NCBI GenBank assembly: GCA_963818225.1
Contig: CAWFRO010000014.1
Span: 620,001-684,000, forward strand
Origin: Palsa-504 sp963818225
GTDB taxonomy: Bacteria > Actinomycetota > Actinomycetes > Streptosporangiales > Streptosporangiaceae
Length of the DNA: 64,000 nt
Direction of reading: 5' to 3'
Shown here: positions 17,905 to 25,083 of the stretch, piece by piece
How positions within the stretch are numbered: position 1 is the first letter of the stretch
Layout of the letters: every line of letters begins with the position of its first letter
Program-made: the position numbers and the translations under genes
Notes under the pieces: generated by a model
The model's input: only the letters and a program-made list of their open reading frames with translations
Database searches by the model: none
Told to the model about the DNA's origin: nothing

Positions 17905-18012
17905 TCAGGCACGGAGCCGGGGCAATCTCCGGGCCGTGGTGACACCCTTGCGCAGGACTGTCACCACGACCCGTTCGGAATCTAAATCCTCTTCCGCCTG
18001 CCAGTACCGCAA
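17905..18012 (-). CDS. Possible 35-aa small protein
   Basis: A TTG start at 18012 follows GAGGGGAG and opens 35 codons (M-R-Y-W-Q-A-E-E-D-L ... R-L-R-A). It has an acidic N-terminal half and a basic C-terminal half. An inverted repeat (GTGGTGAC ... GTCACCAC, 17936-17967) lies inside it. It contains a TTA leucine codon, rare in such genomes. It lies downstream of the membrane-protein genes on the same strand. It may be a true small protein or the tail of a lost gene. Confidence 0.3.
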   Translation of the reverse strand: MRYWQAEEDLDSERVVVTVLRKGVTTARRLPRLRA

Positions 18013-18063
18013 GGTGAGACTCCCCTCAGGCCTGGCCGGCGGTAGCAGACTGGCAGGCCGCGG

Positions 18064-18723
18064 TCACTCGCGGACGCTGGGTGAGGTGCCGGGGCTGGCG
18101 GCGACCAGGCCATCGTCGGCGCCCAGCTGGTTACTGGGGTGAGTGGCCGGGGTCCGTGCGTGGCCGGGATGGCCGGTGAGGATCTCGGTTTCGGGGGAGG
18201 TGCGGCGGGCGTGCAGCAGGCCCAGGCCGCTGAGTATCAGCATGACGGCGGCGGCGATGAACGCGCCGATCGCGGCGATCCCGGCGATCATGCCCATGGT
18301 GCCGAAGGCGTAGGCGTTGAGCAGCAGGCCACGCAGGGTCTCACCCTTGAACACTTCGGCGACCTGAGCGGCCAGGACGGTGTTCTTGGGCTGCGCGATG
18401 GCCTGCGTTGACAGCTGGGCGTAGGTCTTGCCGCCGCCGATGGCCTTGAGGTGGTTGGCGATGAAGTGATCGGCGTAGACCTCGGCCTGCGCGCCGGTGG
18501 TCAGCTGCTGTCCGCCGTACTGCCGCATCGCGGCGAACTCGGGGGCGGCGACGGCTGGGCTGTTGGCCGCCGGGAAGTAAATCTGCTGGGCGGCAAGCTG
18601 GGTGTGCACCTCGTTGCCGATGAAGCTGTGGGCCCAGGTGAGCATCACGCCGGCGAAGATCAGCGTGACGGCCAGGAACAAGCCGGCGGCGGCCATCAAG
18701 ATGTCGAATGTCTTGCGTTTCAT
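18064..18723 (-). CDS. Two-TM membrane protein of a TetR-linked actinobacterial operon
   Basis: 219 residues from ATG 18723, chosen because AGGAGA precedes it; the longer frame has no ribosome site. A first helix (about 10-30), an extracytoplasmic domain with a (G-G-Q-Q-L-T-T-G-A-Q-A-E-V-Y-A-D) segment and G-G-G-K-T-Y-A-Q-L-S, a second helix (about 155-185), then a polar tail. This resembles unnamed Streptomyces proteins that are sometimes mislabelled as aromatic-ring dioxygenase LigA; no dioxygenase feature is visible. It forms a leftward set with the next two genes, upstream of which twin TetR-type operators lie. Function unknown. Confidence 0.65.
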   Translation of the reverse strand: MKRKTFDILMAAAGLFLAVTLIFAGVMLTWAHSFIGNEVHTQLAAQQIYFPAANSPAVAAPEFAAMRQYGGQQLTTGAQAEVYADHFIANHLKAIGGGKTYAQLSTQAIAQPKNTVLAAQVAEVFKGETLRGLLLNAYAFGTMGMIAGIAAIGAFIAAAVMLILSGLGLLHARRTSPETEILTGHPGHARTPATHPSNQLGADDGLVAASPGTSPSVRE

Positions 18724-18880
18724 GACGTTTCTCCTTGACTGAAGCAAGTCACGTGCGGGGTGGGGGGTCGTGCTGCGGGTGGGGGGTCGTACTGCCGGGG
18801 AACCACTGCGGGAGCGGCGGTGGCGCGGCCTGGCCGCGTGCGGCGCCCCGGCCCCCGGCATAGGCGGGCCCGGGGACTGC

Positions 18881-19225
18881 TTAGCCGATGCGGGCTTTGC
18901 GAGGGGCGCGCCGGATGATCTGCCGCAGCTGGGTGACCCGCGCGGGTCCCGCGGCGGCCATCAGGAGGGCGCCTGCGATCGCGGCCAGGAGCAGGGCGGC
19001 GACCAGGGGCAGGACGAGGTGAACTCCCAGGAAGCTGATGTTCGCGGCGTGCGCGTTCTGGATGATGAAGATCACCGCCACGACAAGGACCGCCAAGCCC
19101 ACGATCAGTCTGGTGCGCATCCCGCTGGTCCGGGTCGGCGGCTGCTCGCGCGCGGGTGGGGCCGAGCCGTTGGCTGAGGGGGGTAGCGTGCTGGTCGTGC
19201 CGTGTGGCGCTGCTGGTTCGGTCAT
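18881..19225 (-). CDS. LapA-like (DUF1049) membrane protein
   Basis: 114 residues. A Pro/Ser-rich N-terminus (1-36) precedes a helix ending F-I-I-Q-N, then N-I-S-F-L-G-x-x-L, then a second helix and a basic tail (R-R-A-P-R-K-A-R). The I-I-Q-N-x-x-x-x-x-I-S-F signature is characteristic of LapA/DUF1049 small envelope proteins. A Shine-Dalgarno-like GAAGAAAG precedes the ATG. It lies between two other membrane-protein genes in the same direction and is probably co-regulated by the neighbouring TetR. Confidence 0.72.
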   Translation of the reverse strand: MTEPAAPHGTTSTLPPSANGSAPPAREQPPTRTSGMRTRLIVGLAVLVVAVIFIIQNAHAANISFLGVHLVLPLVAALLLAAIAGALLMAAAGPARVTQLRQIIRRAPRKARIG

Positions 19226-19395
19226 GGCGTTACTTTCTTCAGAAGCGGGACCGGTCGCGCAGACCGTGGCCGGTTCGGCTGCGGGCCGACCCCGCTGCCG
19301 GTGCGCTGGTTCAGTCCTTGTTTTCCTGCGATGGCCTGGCCGCCCGGATTCAGGCGGCGCGGCGGACGTGCCGTGATGACACGGTCACGAGTGGG

Positions 19396-19974
19396 TCACT
19401 GCACGGGCGCGGGCGCGGACGGTCCGGCGGGGACCGCGGCGGCCTGGCCGGCCGGGGGCTCCGGCTGTGCGGCAGTGACGGGGGCGGGGGCGGGGGCGGG
19501 GGCGGGCGGCTGCACTGGCTGCGGGGCGGCCTGCGGGTCAGCAGGCCGACGGCCGAACATGCGCTCGGACAGGCTAGACCTGCGCGGGCCCGGGTCGCTG
19601 CCGTTGCGGGCGGCGCCGTCGTCGCCCAGCGTGCTGGCGGTATAGGCGCGGGCGGTGTCGCGCTGGCCGGCCAGGTCGTCACGGTCCGCGCTGACGGCGG
19701 CGGTATCGCGGCGGGACTGCGCCAGCCCAAGGCGGGCCTCACGGCCGCGGCGGGAGGTGCGGCGCGCGCCGGCCAGCAGCAGGGACAGCCCGGCCATCCC
19801 CAGCGCCCCCACCACGATGCCGTACAGGAACAAGGTGCCGGTAGAGCCGGTCACGTGATAGCCGAACGCCGCGAAATGAGTTACCGCATGGGCCTGACCG
19901 CCGTTGGCCAGAACCCCGGCCACCCCGACGATCAGCGCGGCGACCAGAATTACCAGCCCGAGAATGATGATCAT
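19396..19974 (-). CDS. Membrane protein with two TM helices and Pro/Ala-rich tail
   Basis: 192 residues from ATG 19974 (GGAG 6-9 nt upstream). Helix 1 (about 1-20), a short loop with G-G-Q-A-H-A-V-T-H-F, a glycine-rich segment G-Y-H-V-T-G-S-T-G-T-L-F, helix 2 (about 45-68), a charged R-R-T-S-R-R-G-R-E-A-R coiled region, then a tail of Pro-Ala repeats (about 150-192). Similar unnamed proteins occur beside TetR regulators in Streptomyces. The operator pair at 19987-20050 lies immediately upstream, so this is the first gene under that control. Function unknown. Confidence 0.65.
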   Translation of the reverse strand: MIIILGLVILVAALIVGVAGVLANGGQAHAVTHFAAFGYHVTGSTGTLFLYGIVVGALGMAGLSLLLAGARRTSRRGREARLGLAQSRRDTAAVSADRDDLAGQRDTARAYTASTLGDDGAARNGSDPGPRRSSLSERMFGRRPADPQAAPQPVQPPAPAPAPAPVTAAQPEPPAGQAAAVPAGPSAPAPVQ

Positions 19975-19986
19975 GGAACTCCAAAC

Positions 19987-20050
19987 TGTCAACACTGTAG
20001 ATCTACAGTAAATCACCAGGTCATGGTAATGTCAACACCGTAGATCTACA
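19987..20050. promoter_or_regulatory. Twin TetR-type operators
   Basis: Two near-identical 21-bp copies (TGTCAACACTGTAGATCTACA at 19987-20007 and the same with one change at 20030-20050), spaced 43 bp start to start (four helical turns). Each contains the palindrome GTAGATCTAC; the first extends to a perfect 16-bp palindrome at 19994-20009. They lie between the leftward membrane-protein genes and the rightward tetR, as expected for autoregulation and control of the divergent operon. Confidence 0.8.
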
Positions 20051-20107
20051 TCGATAGCGTAACGTGGTGCCTACACCCGCTCACCAGGAGAGGACGGTGC
20101 TCCCGCC

Positions 20108-20809
20108 ATGACCACCCTGGCTGCCCGCGCCGACGGCGATGCTGCCGACGGCGGCAGCGGGAAGATCACCCGCGATGTGGTGCTGACCGCCGCACTGGAG
20201 ATCATCGACCGTGACGGCACCGACGCGTTGTCCATGCGCCGCCTGGCCCGCGCCCTGAACCGGGACCCGATGATCCTCTACCGGCACGCCCCGAACAAAG
20301 CCGCCCTGCTCGACGGCGTCGCCGAGACCGTCCTGGCCCAGCTCCACGTGGACTCCGCCGACCCCGACTGGGCCGGCCAGCTGCGTGAGGTCGCCCGCCG
20401 CTACCGCGCCCTGGCGCTGGCCCACCCCCACGTCGTGCCGCTGATCGTCACCCGGCCGCTGGCCACCCCCCTCGCGCTGCGGCCCCTGGGCACCCTGCGC
20501 CCCCTGGAAGACATCCTGACCCTGCTCACCCGGGCCGGATTCAGCGGACCCGACGCCCTGCACATCTACCGGGCCCTGTTCGGCTTCCTGAACGGCCACA
20601 TCCTCGACGAACTCCAGGAACTCACCGTCAGCCCCGACGAAACCGACGCCCTGCTCCGGCTCGGCCTGCACCGCCTGCCGATCAGCGACTTCGCCCTGCT
20701 CCGCAGCCTGGCCCCCGTCCTGGCTGGCTACGACGGCGCCGCCGAACTCGAACGCGGCCTCGACATCCTGCTCACCGGGCTCACCACCCTGACCCCCCAG
20801 CCGGCCTGA
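20108..20809 (+). CDS. TetR family regulator (TetR_C_1 type)
   Basis: 233 residues. The N-terminal helix-turn-helix is clear (T-R-D-V-V-L-T-A-A-L-E-I-I ... S-M-R-R-L-A-R-A-L ... I-L-Y-R-H), followed by an all-helical ligand-binding part of the tetracycline-repressor-like C-terminal class. ATG at 20108 follows AGGAGAGG at a rather long spacing. It is transcribed away from the membrane-protein operon, with the twin palindromes in the shared promoter region, so it most likely represses itself and that operon. The inducer is unknown. Confidence 0.88.
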   Translation: MTTLAARADGDAADGGSGKITRDVVLTAALEIIDRDGTDALSMRRLARALNRDPMILYRHAPNKAALLDGVAETVLAQLHVDSADPDWAGQLREVARRYRALALAHPHVVPLIVTRPLATPLALRPLGTLRPLEDILTLLTRAGFSGPDALHIYRALFGFLNGHILDELQELTVSPDETDALLRLGLHRLPISDFALLRSLAPVLAGYDGAAELERGLDILLTGLTTLTPQPA

Positions 20810-20886
20810 CACGCCCGCACGCCGGGGAGAACGCCGCGCCGAGGTGACCGGGCCCGCACCAGTCTTTGATGAAGGGATCACCCGCC

Positions 20887-21114
20887 ATGAAAACAGCAAC
20901 GTCGCTGACGCTCGTCGCGGCCGGCGCCATCATCAGCCGCAGCGGCTGGCTGCGCCGCACCCTGGTAGCCAAAGACCGCCCCGGCGCCGCTGCAGCCGGC
21001 GCCAGCCAGCGCCCGCTGCCGCCACCGCGGACCGCGCCCGGCAGGCAGCCCTCGGCCGCCCCCGACGCCACCCAGGCGGAGCACCAGACCATCAAGGAAT
21101 ACGCCGGCGCCTGA
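20887..21114 (+). pseudogene. Small protein with likely internal deletion (MKTATSLTL family)
   Basis: 75 codons starting M-K-T-A-T-S-L-T-L-V-A-A-G-A-I and continuing G-W-L-R-R-T-L-V-A-K. From memory, related actinobacterial proteins with the same start have about 30 further hydrophobic residues (two membrane helices) before the W-L-R-R-R segment; here the two parts are joined directly, so the membrane portion seems deleted. A weak GAAGGG lies upstream. It follows tetR by 77 bp and may be co-transcribed. Expression cannot be excluded; the tail is Pro/Ala-rich without a known motif. Confidence 0.5.
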
Positions 21115-21162
21115 CCACGCGCCCGGACCTGCAGTGCCGGACAACAGAGAACTGAAGGACTG

Positions 21163-21298
21163 ATGACCGGACCCGAGCACTACGCCGAGGCCGAGTTCCT
21201 GCCGGCCCTTACCGGCCGAGCTCGATCGCAGCCACGACTTACCGGAAGGCGCAGGTCAGGGCGCGACGCGCTGGTACCGTCCCTTCGGCGCCTTTAGG
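21163..21298 (+). pseudogene. Degenerate small integrative-element gene, copy 1
   Basis: Starts M-T-G-P-E-H-Y-A-E-A-E-F-L, which matches the N-terminus of a small protein family (MTGPEHY-x-x-AE) common in actinobacterial integrative elements, then loses similarity and ends early. The ATG follows GAAGGAC. The second copy 235 bp downstream begins with the related D-G-P-G-Y-Y-T-K-A-E-E-L. This is a decayed remnant and no function is likely. Confidence 0.5.
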
Positions 21299-21397
21299 TA
21301 CCTCCAGGCCAACCGCAGGCCCCCACCCAAATGCAGCAGCCGGCATAGCAGCAACAGAACGTGCGCAGCGGCACACATGGGGCAACCGGAGCGATCG

Positions 21398-21616
21398 ATG
21401 GACGGCCCGGGCTATTACACCAAGGCCGAGGAACTAGCCGGGCATGCCGAGAGCCTGATCGAGGCAGGCGACGTCGACGCCCTGGCGACCGCCTGAGCAG
21501 CTGTAGCTCAGGTATACGCCCGCCCTGGCTGACGCTGCGGCGAACGCACTCGGAACCTCAGGCACCGAGGCCCGCGCGTAGGCCGACGTCGCAGGCACCA
21601 GGTTCAGCCAGGGCTA
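21398..21616 (+). pseudogene. Degenerate small integrative-element gene, copy 2
   Basis: M-D-G-P-G-Y-Y-T-K-A-E-E-L-A then A-E-S-L-I-E-A-G-D, an early TGA at 21494-21496, and a continuation in shifted frames: A-V-A-Q-V-Y-A, then L-A-D-A-A-A-N-A-L-G-T-S-G-T-E-A-R-A, TAG where a tryptophan is expected, A-D-V-A-G-T-R-F. Read together these restore the end of the same small family as copy 1. At least one frameshift and two nonsense changes are visible. Confidence 0.55.
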
Positions 21617-22342
21617 GCCTGGCGGGCGCCTAATGCCCCGGGGCCGGGATTGTCCGGCGGATGCCCGGGTCGGCCACCTCGATGATGTACAGCCGGTCAT
21701 CCAGATCCTCGGCGGACCCGACTCACAGGGAGCGGTCCGGGACCCAGATGAGGCCGGATGCCGACGTCCGCCCAGAAGGCTGACACCAGCCAGCCCGCCC
21801 CCGCCCACAGCGCGGCGAGTGCTCGGCGCTGGCGCGGGCGCGGGCCGTTCTCGACAGCGCATGGCTGACCGCACACCCGCACCCGGCGCTCGGGGAAGCC
21901 CTGGCCGCAGCAGACGTCGTCGTCCCGCTGGCCACCGCCCTCATCCTGCTCGCCGCGGTCCTGCGCCGGCAGCACCCAGACCTGCGAACGCGTCTTCCGC
22001 CTGCTGCGCTGGATCACCAACCGGCCCGAACCGCCAGCGCCAGCGCAGCCGCAGTCAGAGCAGGCGGCACCGTGAAGGAACGCGACTGAGCTCAAGGCCA
22101 GCTCCGGCGATATAGCCGGTCCGCCCGTTCCTCCATCGCCGAGCCGGGATGCACTCGGCCCGGGTTTGCCACTTCATATTGGTAATTTTGGAGCATCTCG
22201 GTGCATGACGGCGGACCTCGCCATCTGGGACCAGGCGACCTGGCCGCCTCGGGCCTACCAACGAGGTCAACCGCATCCAAGTCGGCGGCAGGTGCGGCCG
22301 GAATACGGCAGAAAGGGGCCGCCCTATCCGGCGCGGCCGGGT
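21617..22342. other. Decayed region with gene fragments
   Basis: No intact gene. On the minus strand, 21640-21730 contains a gene end reading L-D-D-R-L-Y-I-I-E-V-A-D-P-G-I-R-R and a stop. On the plus strand, from about 21820, fragments of a small membrane protein follow (separate entry). The stretch 22080-22342 has no recognisable coding fragment. Together with the flanking remnants this is the debris of an integrative element. Confidence 0.5.
21820..22075 (+). pseudogene. Frameshifted small membrane protein of integrative-element type
   Basis: A helix-forming stretch (A-L-A-A-A-D-V-V-V-P-L-A-T-A-L-I-L-L-A-A-V-L-R) is followed, after a frame change near 21985, by C-E-R-V-F-R-L-L-R-W-I-T-N-R-P-E-P-P-A-P and a stop. 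The second part resembles the conserved C-terminus of small single-helix proteins found in actinobacterial conjugative elements (from memory). No start codon with a ribosome site remains. Confidence 0.45.
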
Positions 22343-22404
22343 GCAACGGAGGCCGGTGAGACGGGTAATCGACCCGGATCACCCGTCATGAGGGCCTCCG
22401 TTGC
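22343..22404. terminator. Long stem-loop, probable bidirectional terminator
   Basis: A perfect 12-bp inverted repeat (GCAACGGAGGCC at 22343-22354, complement at 22393-22404) encloses a second stem (GACGGGT / ACCCGTC). It lies about 50 bp beyond the leftward tetR stop at 22453 and is well placed to end that transcript. Confidence 0.7.
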
Positions 22405-22452
22405 GTGTTCAGTCTGCTATCTGTGCTGCCGTTATGACGATCACCAGGACGA

Positions 22453-23235
22453 TCACGGTGGTGGCGGGGGTGTTCGCGCCCGGCCATCTGGGCGAGTTGG
22501 CCGGGCAGGGGTGCGGCGGCGGAGGGTTGCCTGCAGGCCGGCGATGAGGGCGTCGAGGCTGGCGGTGAACCGCTCGTCGCGGTCGTCGGCCCAGGCGTAC
22601 GCGCCGAGGGCGGCCAGCGCGGGGAACCGGCTGGCGGGCAGCGAGCGCAGGAAGGCGTGCAGCTCGGCTCGGGTGGCGGTGTCCCGGATACGCTGCTCGG
22701 CGGGTGAGGTGGGGTCGCTGAGCGCGAAGCCGATGGTGTAGTCGTAGATCAGGCGGAAGGCCAGGGCGGCCTGGGGGCCGGGCAGGCCGGCGGCATGCAG
22801 CGGCGCGAGGAACGCCTCGGCCAGGGCGAGGGACGCGGGGCTGACGGGGTCGCGGGTCTTGAGCAGCGCGGCGACGCCGGGGTGGGCTTCCAGGACGGCC
22901 TGCAGCCGGCCCGCGAGCGCGGTGAGCTGCCCGGTCCACGGGAGGGCGGGGTCGGCCTGGCAGTCGACCTCGGCCAGGACGGCGTCCAGGATGAGGTCAT
23001 ACAGCTGGTCCTTGCTGCGGACGTGGCGGTACAGCGCGCCGGGAACCACGCCGAGGCTGGTGGCCAGGGCGCGCATGGTCAGGGCCGCGGCGCCCTGGGC
23101 GCTGATGATCGCGAGGGCCTCGGCGACGACGCGGTCGCGGGTGAGCACGCGGCGGCGGTTCTCGCGAGCGTCCGGGGGGCTGAACCACAGCGGGCGGGTC
23201 CCCGTGCCGTCGGCTGCCTGCTGCTGGCTGTCCAT
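22453..23235 (-). CDS. TetR family regulator (divergent from hsp20)
   Basis: 260 residues from ATG 23235, preceded by the strong site GAGGAGGTG; the longer frame to 23289 starts inside the operator repeats and is less likely. Helix-turn-helix: R-D-R-V-V-A-E-A-L-A-I-I ... T-M-R-A-L-A-T-S-L-G-V ... A-L-Y-R-H. The C-terminal ligand domain resembles the TetR_C_1 class, and the end is a Pro/Arg-rich tail. It faces hsp20 across a promoter region crowded with GTGAAC/GTTCAC half-sites, so it probably controls both genes. Inducer unknown. Confidence 0.86.
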   Translation of the reverse strand: MDSQQQAADGTGTRPLWFSPPDARENRRRVLTRDRVVAEALAIISAQGAAALTMRALATSLGVVPGALYRHVRSKDQLYDLILDAVLAEVDCQADPALPWTGQLTALAGRLQAVLEAHPGVAALLKTRDPVSPASLALAEAFLAPLHAAGLPGPQAALAFRLIYDYTIGFALSDPTSPAEQRIRDTATRAELHAFLRSLPASRFPALAALGAYAWADDRDERFTASLDALIAGLQATLRRRTPARPTRPDGRARTPPPPP

Positions 23236-23247
23236 GCCCACCTCCTC

Positions 23248-23343
23248 TGACCGGTTTGACTGTGAACTGACCGGTTTGACTGTGAACACCGTTCACCGTA
23301 CTGTGAACAGTGTAGCTCGGAACTGAATAGTGTTCACGTGAGC
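23248..23343. promoter_or_regulatory. Divergent promoter with clustered GTGAAC half-sites
   Basis: Contains a perfect 20-bp tandem repeat (TGACCGGTTTGACTGTGAAC at 23248-23267 and 23268-23287), the inverted repeat GTGAACACCGTTCAC (23282-23296), the palindrome ACTGTGAACAGT (23300-23311) and the near-palindrome GTTCACGTGAGC (23332-23343). Five GTGAAC/GTTCAC half-sites occur within about 80 bp between tetR and hsp20. HspR-type HAIR and HrcA-type CIRCE elements are not seen. Confidence 0.75.
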
Positions 23344-23400
23344 GGTGTTCTTCCGGGTCGCCGGGCCTTCTGGGCCCGGCCCAAGGCAAGGGAGAACCAG

Positions 23401-23904
23401 ATGACAGTCACCACAGGCTGGGACCTGTTCGAGGACCTGCGTGCCGCGCAGGATGAGATGCTGCGGGCGGCCAGCGGCCGCGGCTGGTGGCCCGGCCAGC
23501 AGTTCACCAGCAGCGCTACCCCCATGGCCTGGGCGCCGGCGGTCGACATCTCCGAGCGTAAGGACGCCTACCTGGTGGCGGTGGAGCTTCCCGGCGTCAC
23601 GCCCGACCAGGTGGAGATCACCGTCGAGGACGGCCTGCTGACGATCCAGGGGGAGCGGCACTTCGCGCTTGACTCCGCCGAGGAGAAGATGCACCGGAGC
23701 GAGCGCCATTACGGTGCCTTCCGCCGCTCGATCACGCTGCCCAGCCACATTGAGGCGGACAAGATCGAGGCCTCGGCGCAGGATGGCGTGCTGCACATCC
23801 TGGTGCCCAAGGCGCCGGACGTACAGGCCAAGCGCATCCAGGTACGCGCCGGCCAGGGTCACACCGTCCCCATGCAAGGCGCAACGGTCAACGACGGCAG
23901 CTGA
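23401..23904 (+). CDS. Hsp20/alpha-crystallin family small heat shock protein
   Basis: 167 residues from ATG 23401 (GGGAG 8-12 nt upstream). The alpha-crystallin domain spans about 45-140: D-I-S-E-R-K-D-A-Y, V-E-L-P-G-V-T-P-D-Q-V-E-I, L-L-T-I-Q-G-E-R, Y-G-A-F-R-R-S-I-T-L-P, A-x-x-Q-D-G-V-L-H-I-L-V-P-K. It is an ATP-independent holdase chaperone forming oligomers in the cytoplasm. The neighbouring TetR and its half-site cluster suggest ligand-controlled rather than classic heat-shock control. The recombinase remnant begins a few bases after its stop. Confidence 0.95.
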   Translation: MTVTTGWDLFEDLRAAQDEMLRAASGRGWWPGQQFTSSATPMAWAPAVDISERKDAYLVAVELPGVTPDQVEITVEDGLLTIQGERHFALDSAEEKMHRSERHYGAFRRSITLPSHIEADKIEASAQDGVLHILVPKAPDVQAKRIQVRAGQGHTVPMQGATVNDGS

Positions 23905-23910
23905 CCGCAA

Positions 23911-24361
23911 GCCGTCCTGGCTTGCGCGAAGCGCTCGCAGCCTGCCGGGCTGGCGACAATCTCGTGGTCACCAAGCTGGACCGGCTGGCCCGGTCGCTAC
24001 CCGATGCCGGGGACATCGTCGACGAACTCACCAGCCGCGGGGGTAAGGTTCAGCCTCGGCGGTCCAGTCCACGACCCGGCCGATCCGGTCGGACGGCTTC
24101 TGTTCAACGTTCTCCCGATGATTGCAGAGTTCGAGTCCGACCTGATCCGTATGCGCACCCGCGAGGGGATGAAAGTCGCGAAGGCCCGCGGTCGGCTCTG
24201 GGGTAAGCAGCCCAAACTTACGCTCAAGCAGGAGGCCCACCTCGTCGCTCTGCACAGGGCCGGTGAGCGTACCCACCGCCGAGCTGGCCGAACTCTTCTC
24301 CGTCGGCCGGTCCACCGTCTACCGGGCGCTCGAACGAGCTCAGGCCCGAACGACGGCCTGA
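23911..24361 (+). pseudogene. Serine recombinase (resolvase/invertase) remnant
   Basis: Starts inside the catalytic domain (L-R-E-A-L-A-A-C-R-A-G-D ... T-K-L-D-R-L-A-R-S), shifts frame near 24045 into F-S-L-G-G-P-V-H-D-P ... G-R-L-L-F-N-V-L ... I-A-E-F-E-S-D-L-I-R-M-R-T-R-E-G-M, and shifts again near 24275 into the C-terminal helix-turn-helix T-A-E-L-A-E-L-F-S-V-G-R-S-T-V-Y-R-A-L. The N-terminal segment with the catalytic serine is missing. This is a truncated, twice-frameshifted remnant and should be inactive. Confidence 0.88.
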
Positions 24362-24567
24362 CCCGAGGCCCTGGGTTGACCAGCCGTTCCGGCAGCCGGC
24401 AGCGTTGGGGCTGGTGACAGTACCGTTACCAGCACCCAACAGGCACGGCACATGGAGGGCGTGGTTGCAGTCCGCGAGCGCCTCACCGAGCCGCGGGCCT
24501 GAGCGCGCCGTCCATACCCAGTTTCTCGAACCAGGCAGACGCGTAGTTCTTAACGAAGGTGGACATC

Positions 24568-24990
24568 GTGGGAATCGAACGGCTCAGCACCGGACTCCAG
24601 GAGCTGACGGAGAGGGAATGCGTACGCCTGCTCGAGTCACAGGAGTACGGGCGTATCGGGGTCGTCGTGGACGGCCGCCCGGAGATCTTCCCCCTCAACT
24701 ACGCCCTCGATGAGAGTCGTTGTGTCGTGTTCCGCACGGTGGTCGGCATGAAACTGGCGTCGGCGGTTAACCATCACGTCGTCTTCGAAGTCGATCGCGT
24801 CGATCCTGTGACGCGGTCAGGATGGAGCGTGGTGGTCCATGGTGTCGCCCACCAGACCGGCCGAATCAACCAAGGACTGCGGCCGCTCGCCCCCTGGCTG
24901 CCGGACCGCTCCTACCTGGTCCGGATCACACGCCACTCGATCACCGGCCGGGTGCTCGGCAGCCGCCCAGCGGAGCTGACGCAGCCCTGA
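24568..24990 (+). CDS. Pyridoxamine 5'-phosphate oxidase-like split-barrel protein
   Basis: 140 residues from GTG 24568, which lies about 9 nt after GAAGG; GTG 24559 is an alternative. The sequence L-x-x-x-E-C-x-R-L-L-x-x-x-x-Y-G-R-I-G-V and P-E-I-F-P-L-N-Y-A-L-D, then V-V-F-R-T, matches the small PNPOx-like (Pyridox_ox_2) flavin or haem/F420-binding split barrel. Such proteins often belong to stress or dormancy gene sets in actinobacteria. It is intact, although flanked by two decayed recombinase genes. Cofactor and substrate unknown. Confidence 0.8.
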   Translation: MGIERLSTGLQELTERECVRLLESQEYGRIGVVVDGRPEIFPLNYALDESRCVVFRTVVGMKLASAVNHHVVFEVDRVDPVTRSGWSVVVHGVAHQTGRINQGLRPLAPWLPDRSYLVRITRHSITGRVLGSRPAELTQP

Positions 24991-25083
24991 CGGTGCGACG
25001 GGGACGCTGAGCCCGTTCACGAGGGCCGATCAGCGTTGCATGCCCGCTGGTTAAAGCGGGTAAGTCAGCCGTCGGCCGGAACG

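Noticed and set aside
17820..18063. tRNA gene or attachment site flanking the island
   Set aside because: No cloverleaf or CCA-side T-arm pattern could be found on either strand.
23240..23345. HspR HAIR or HrcA CIRCE element in front of hsp20
   Set aside because: Neither consensus is present; the repeats are built on GTGAAC half-sites instead.
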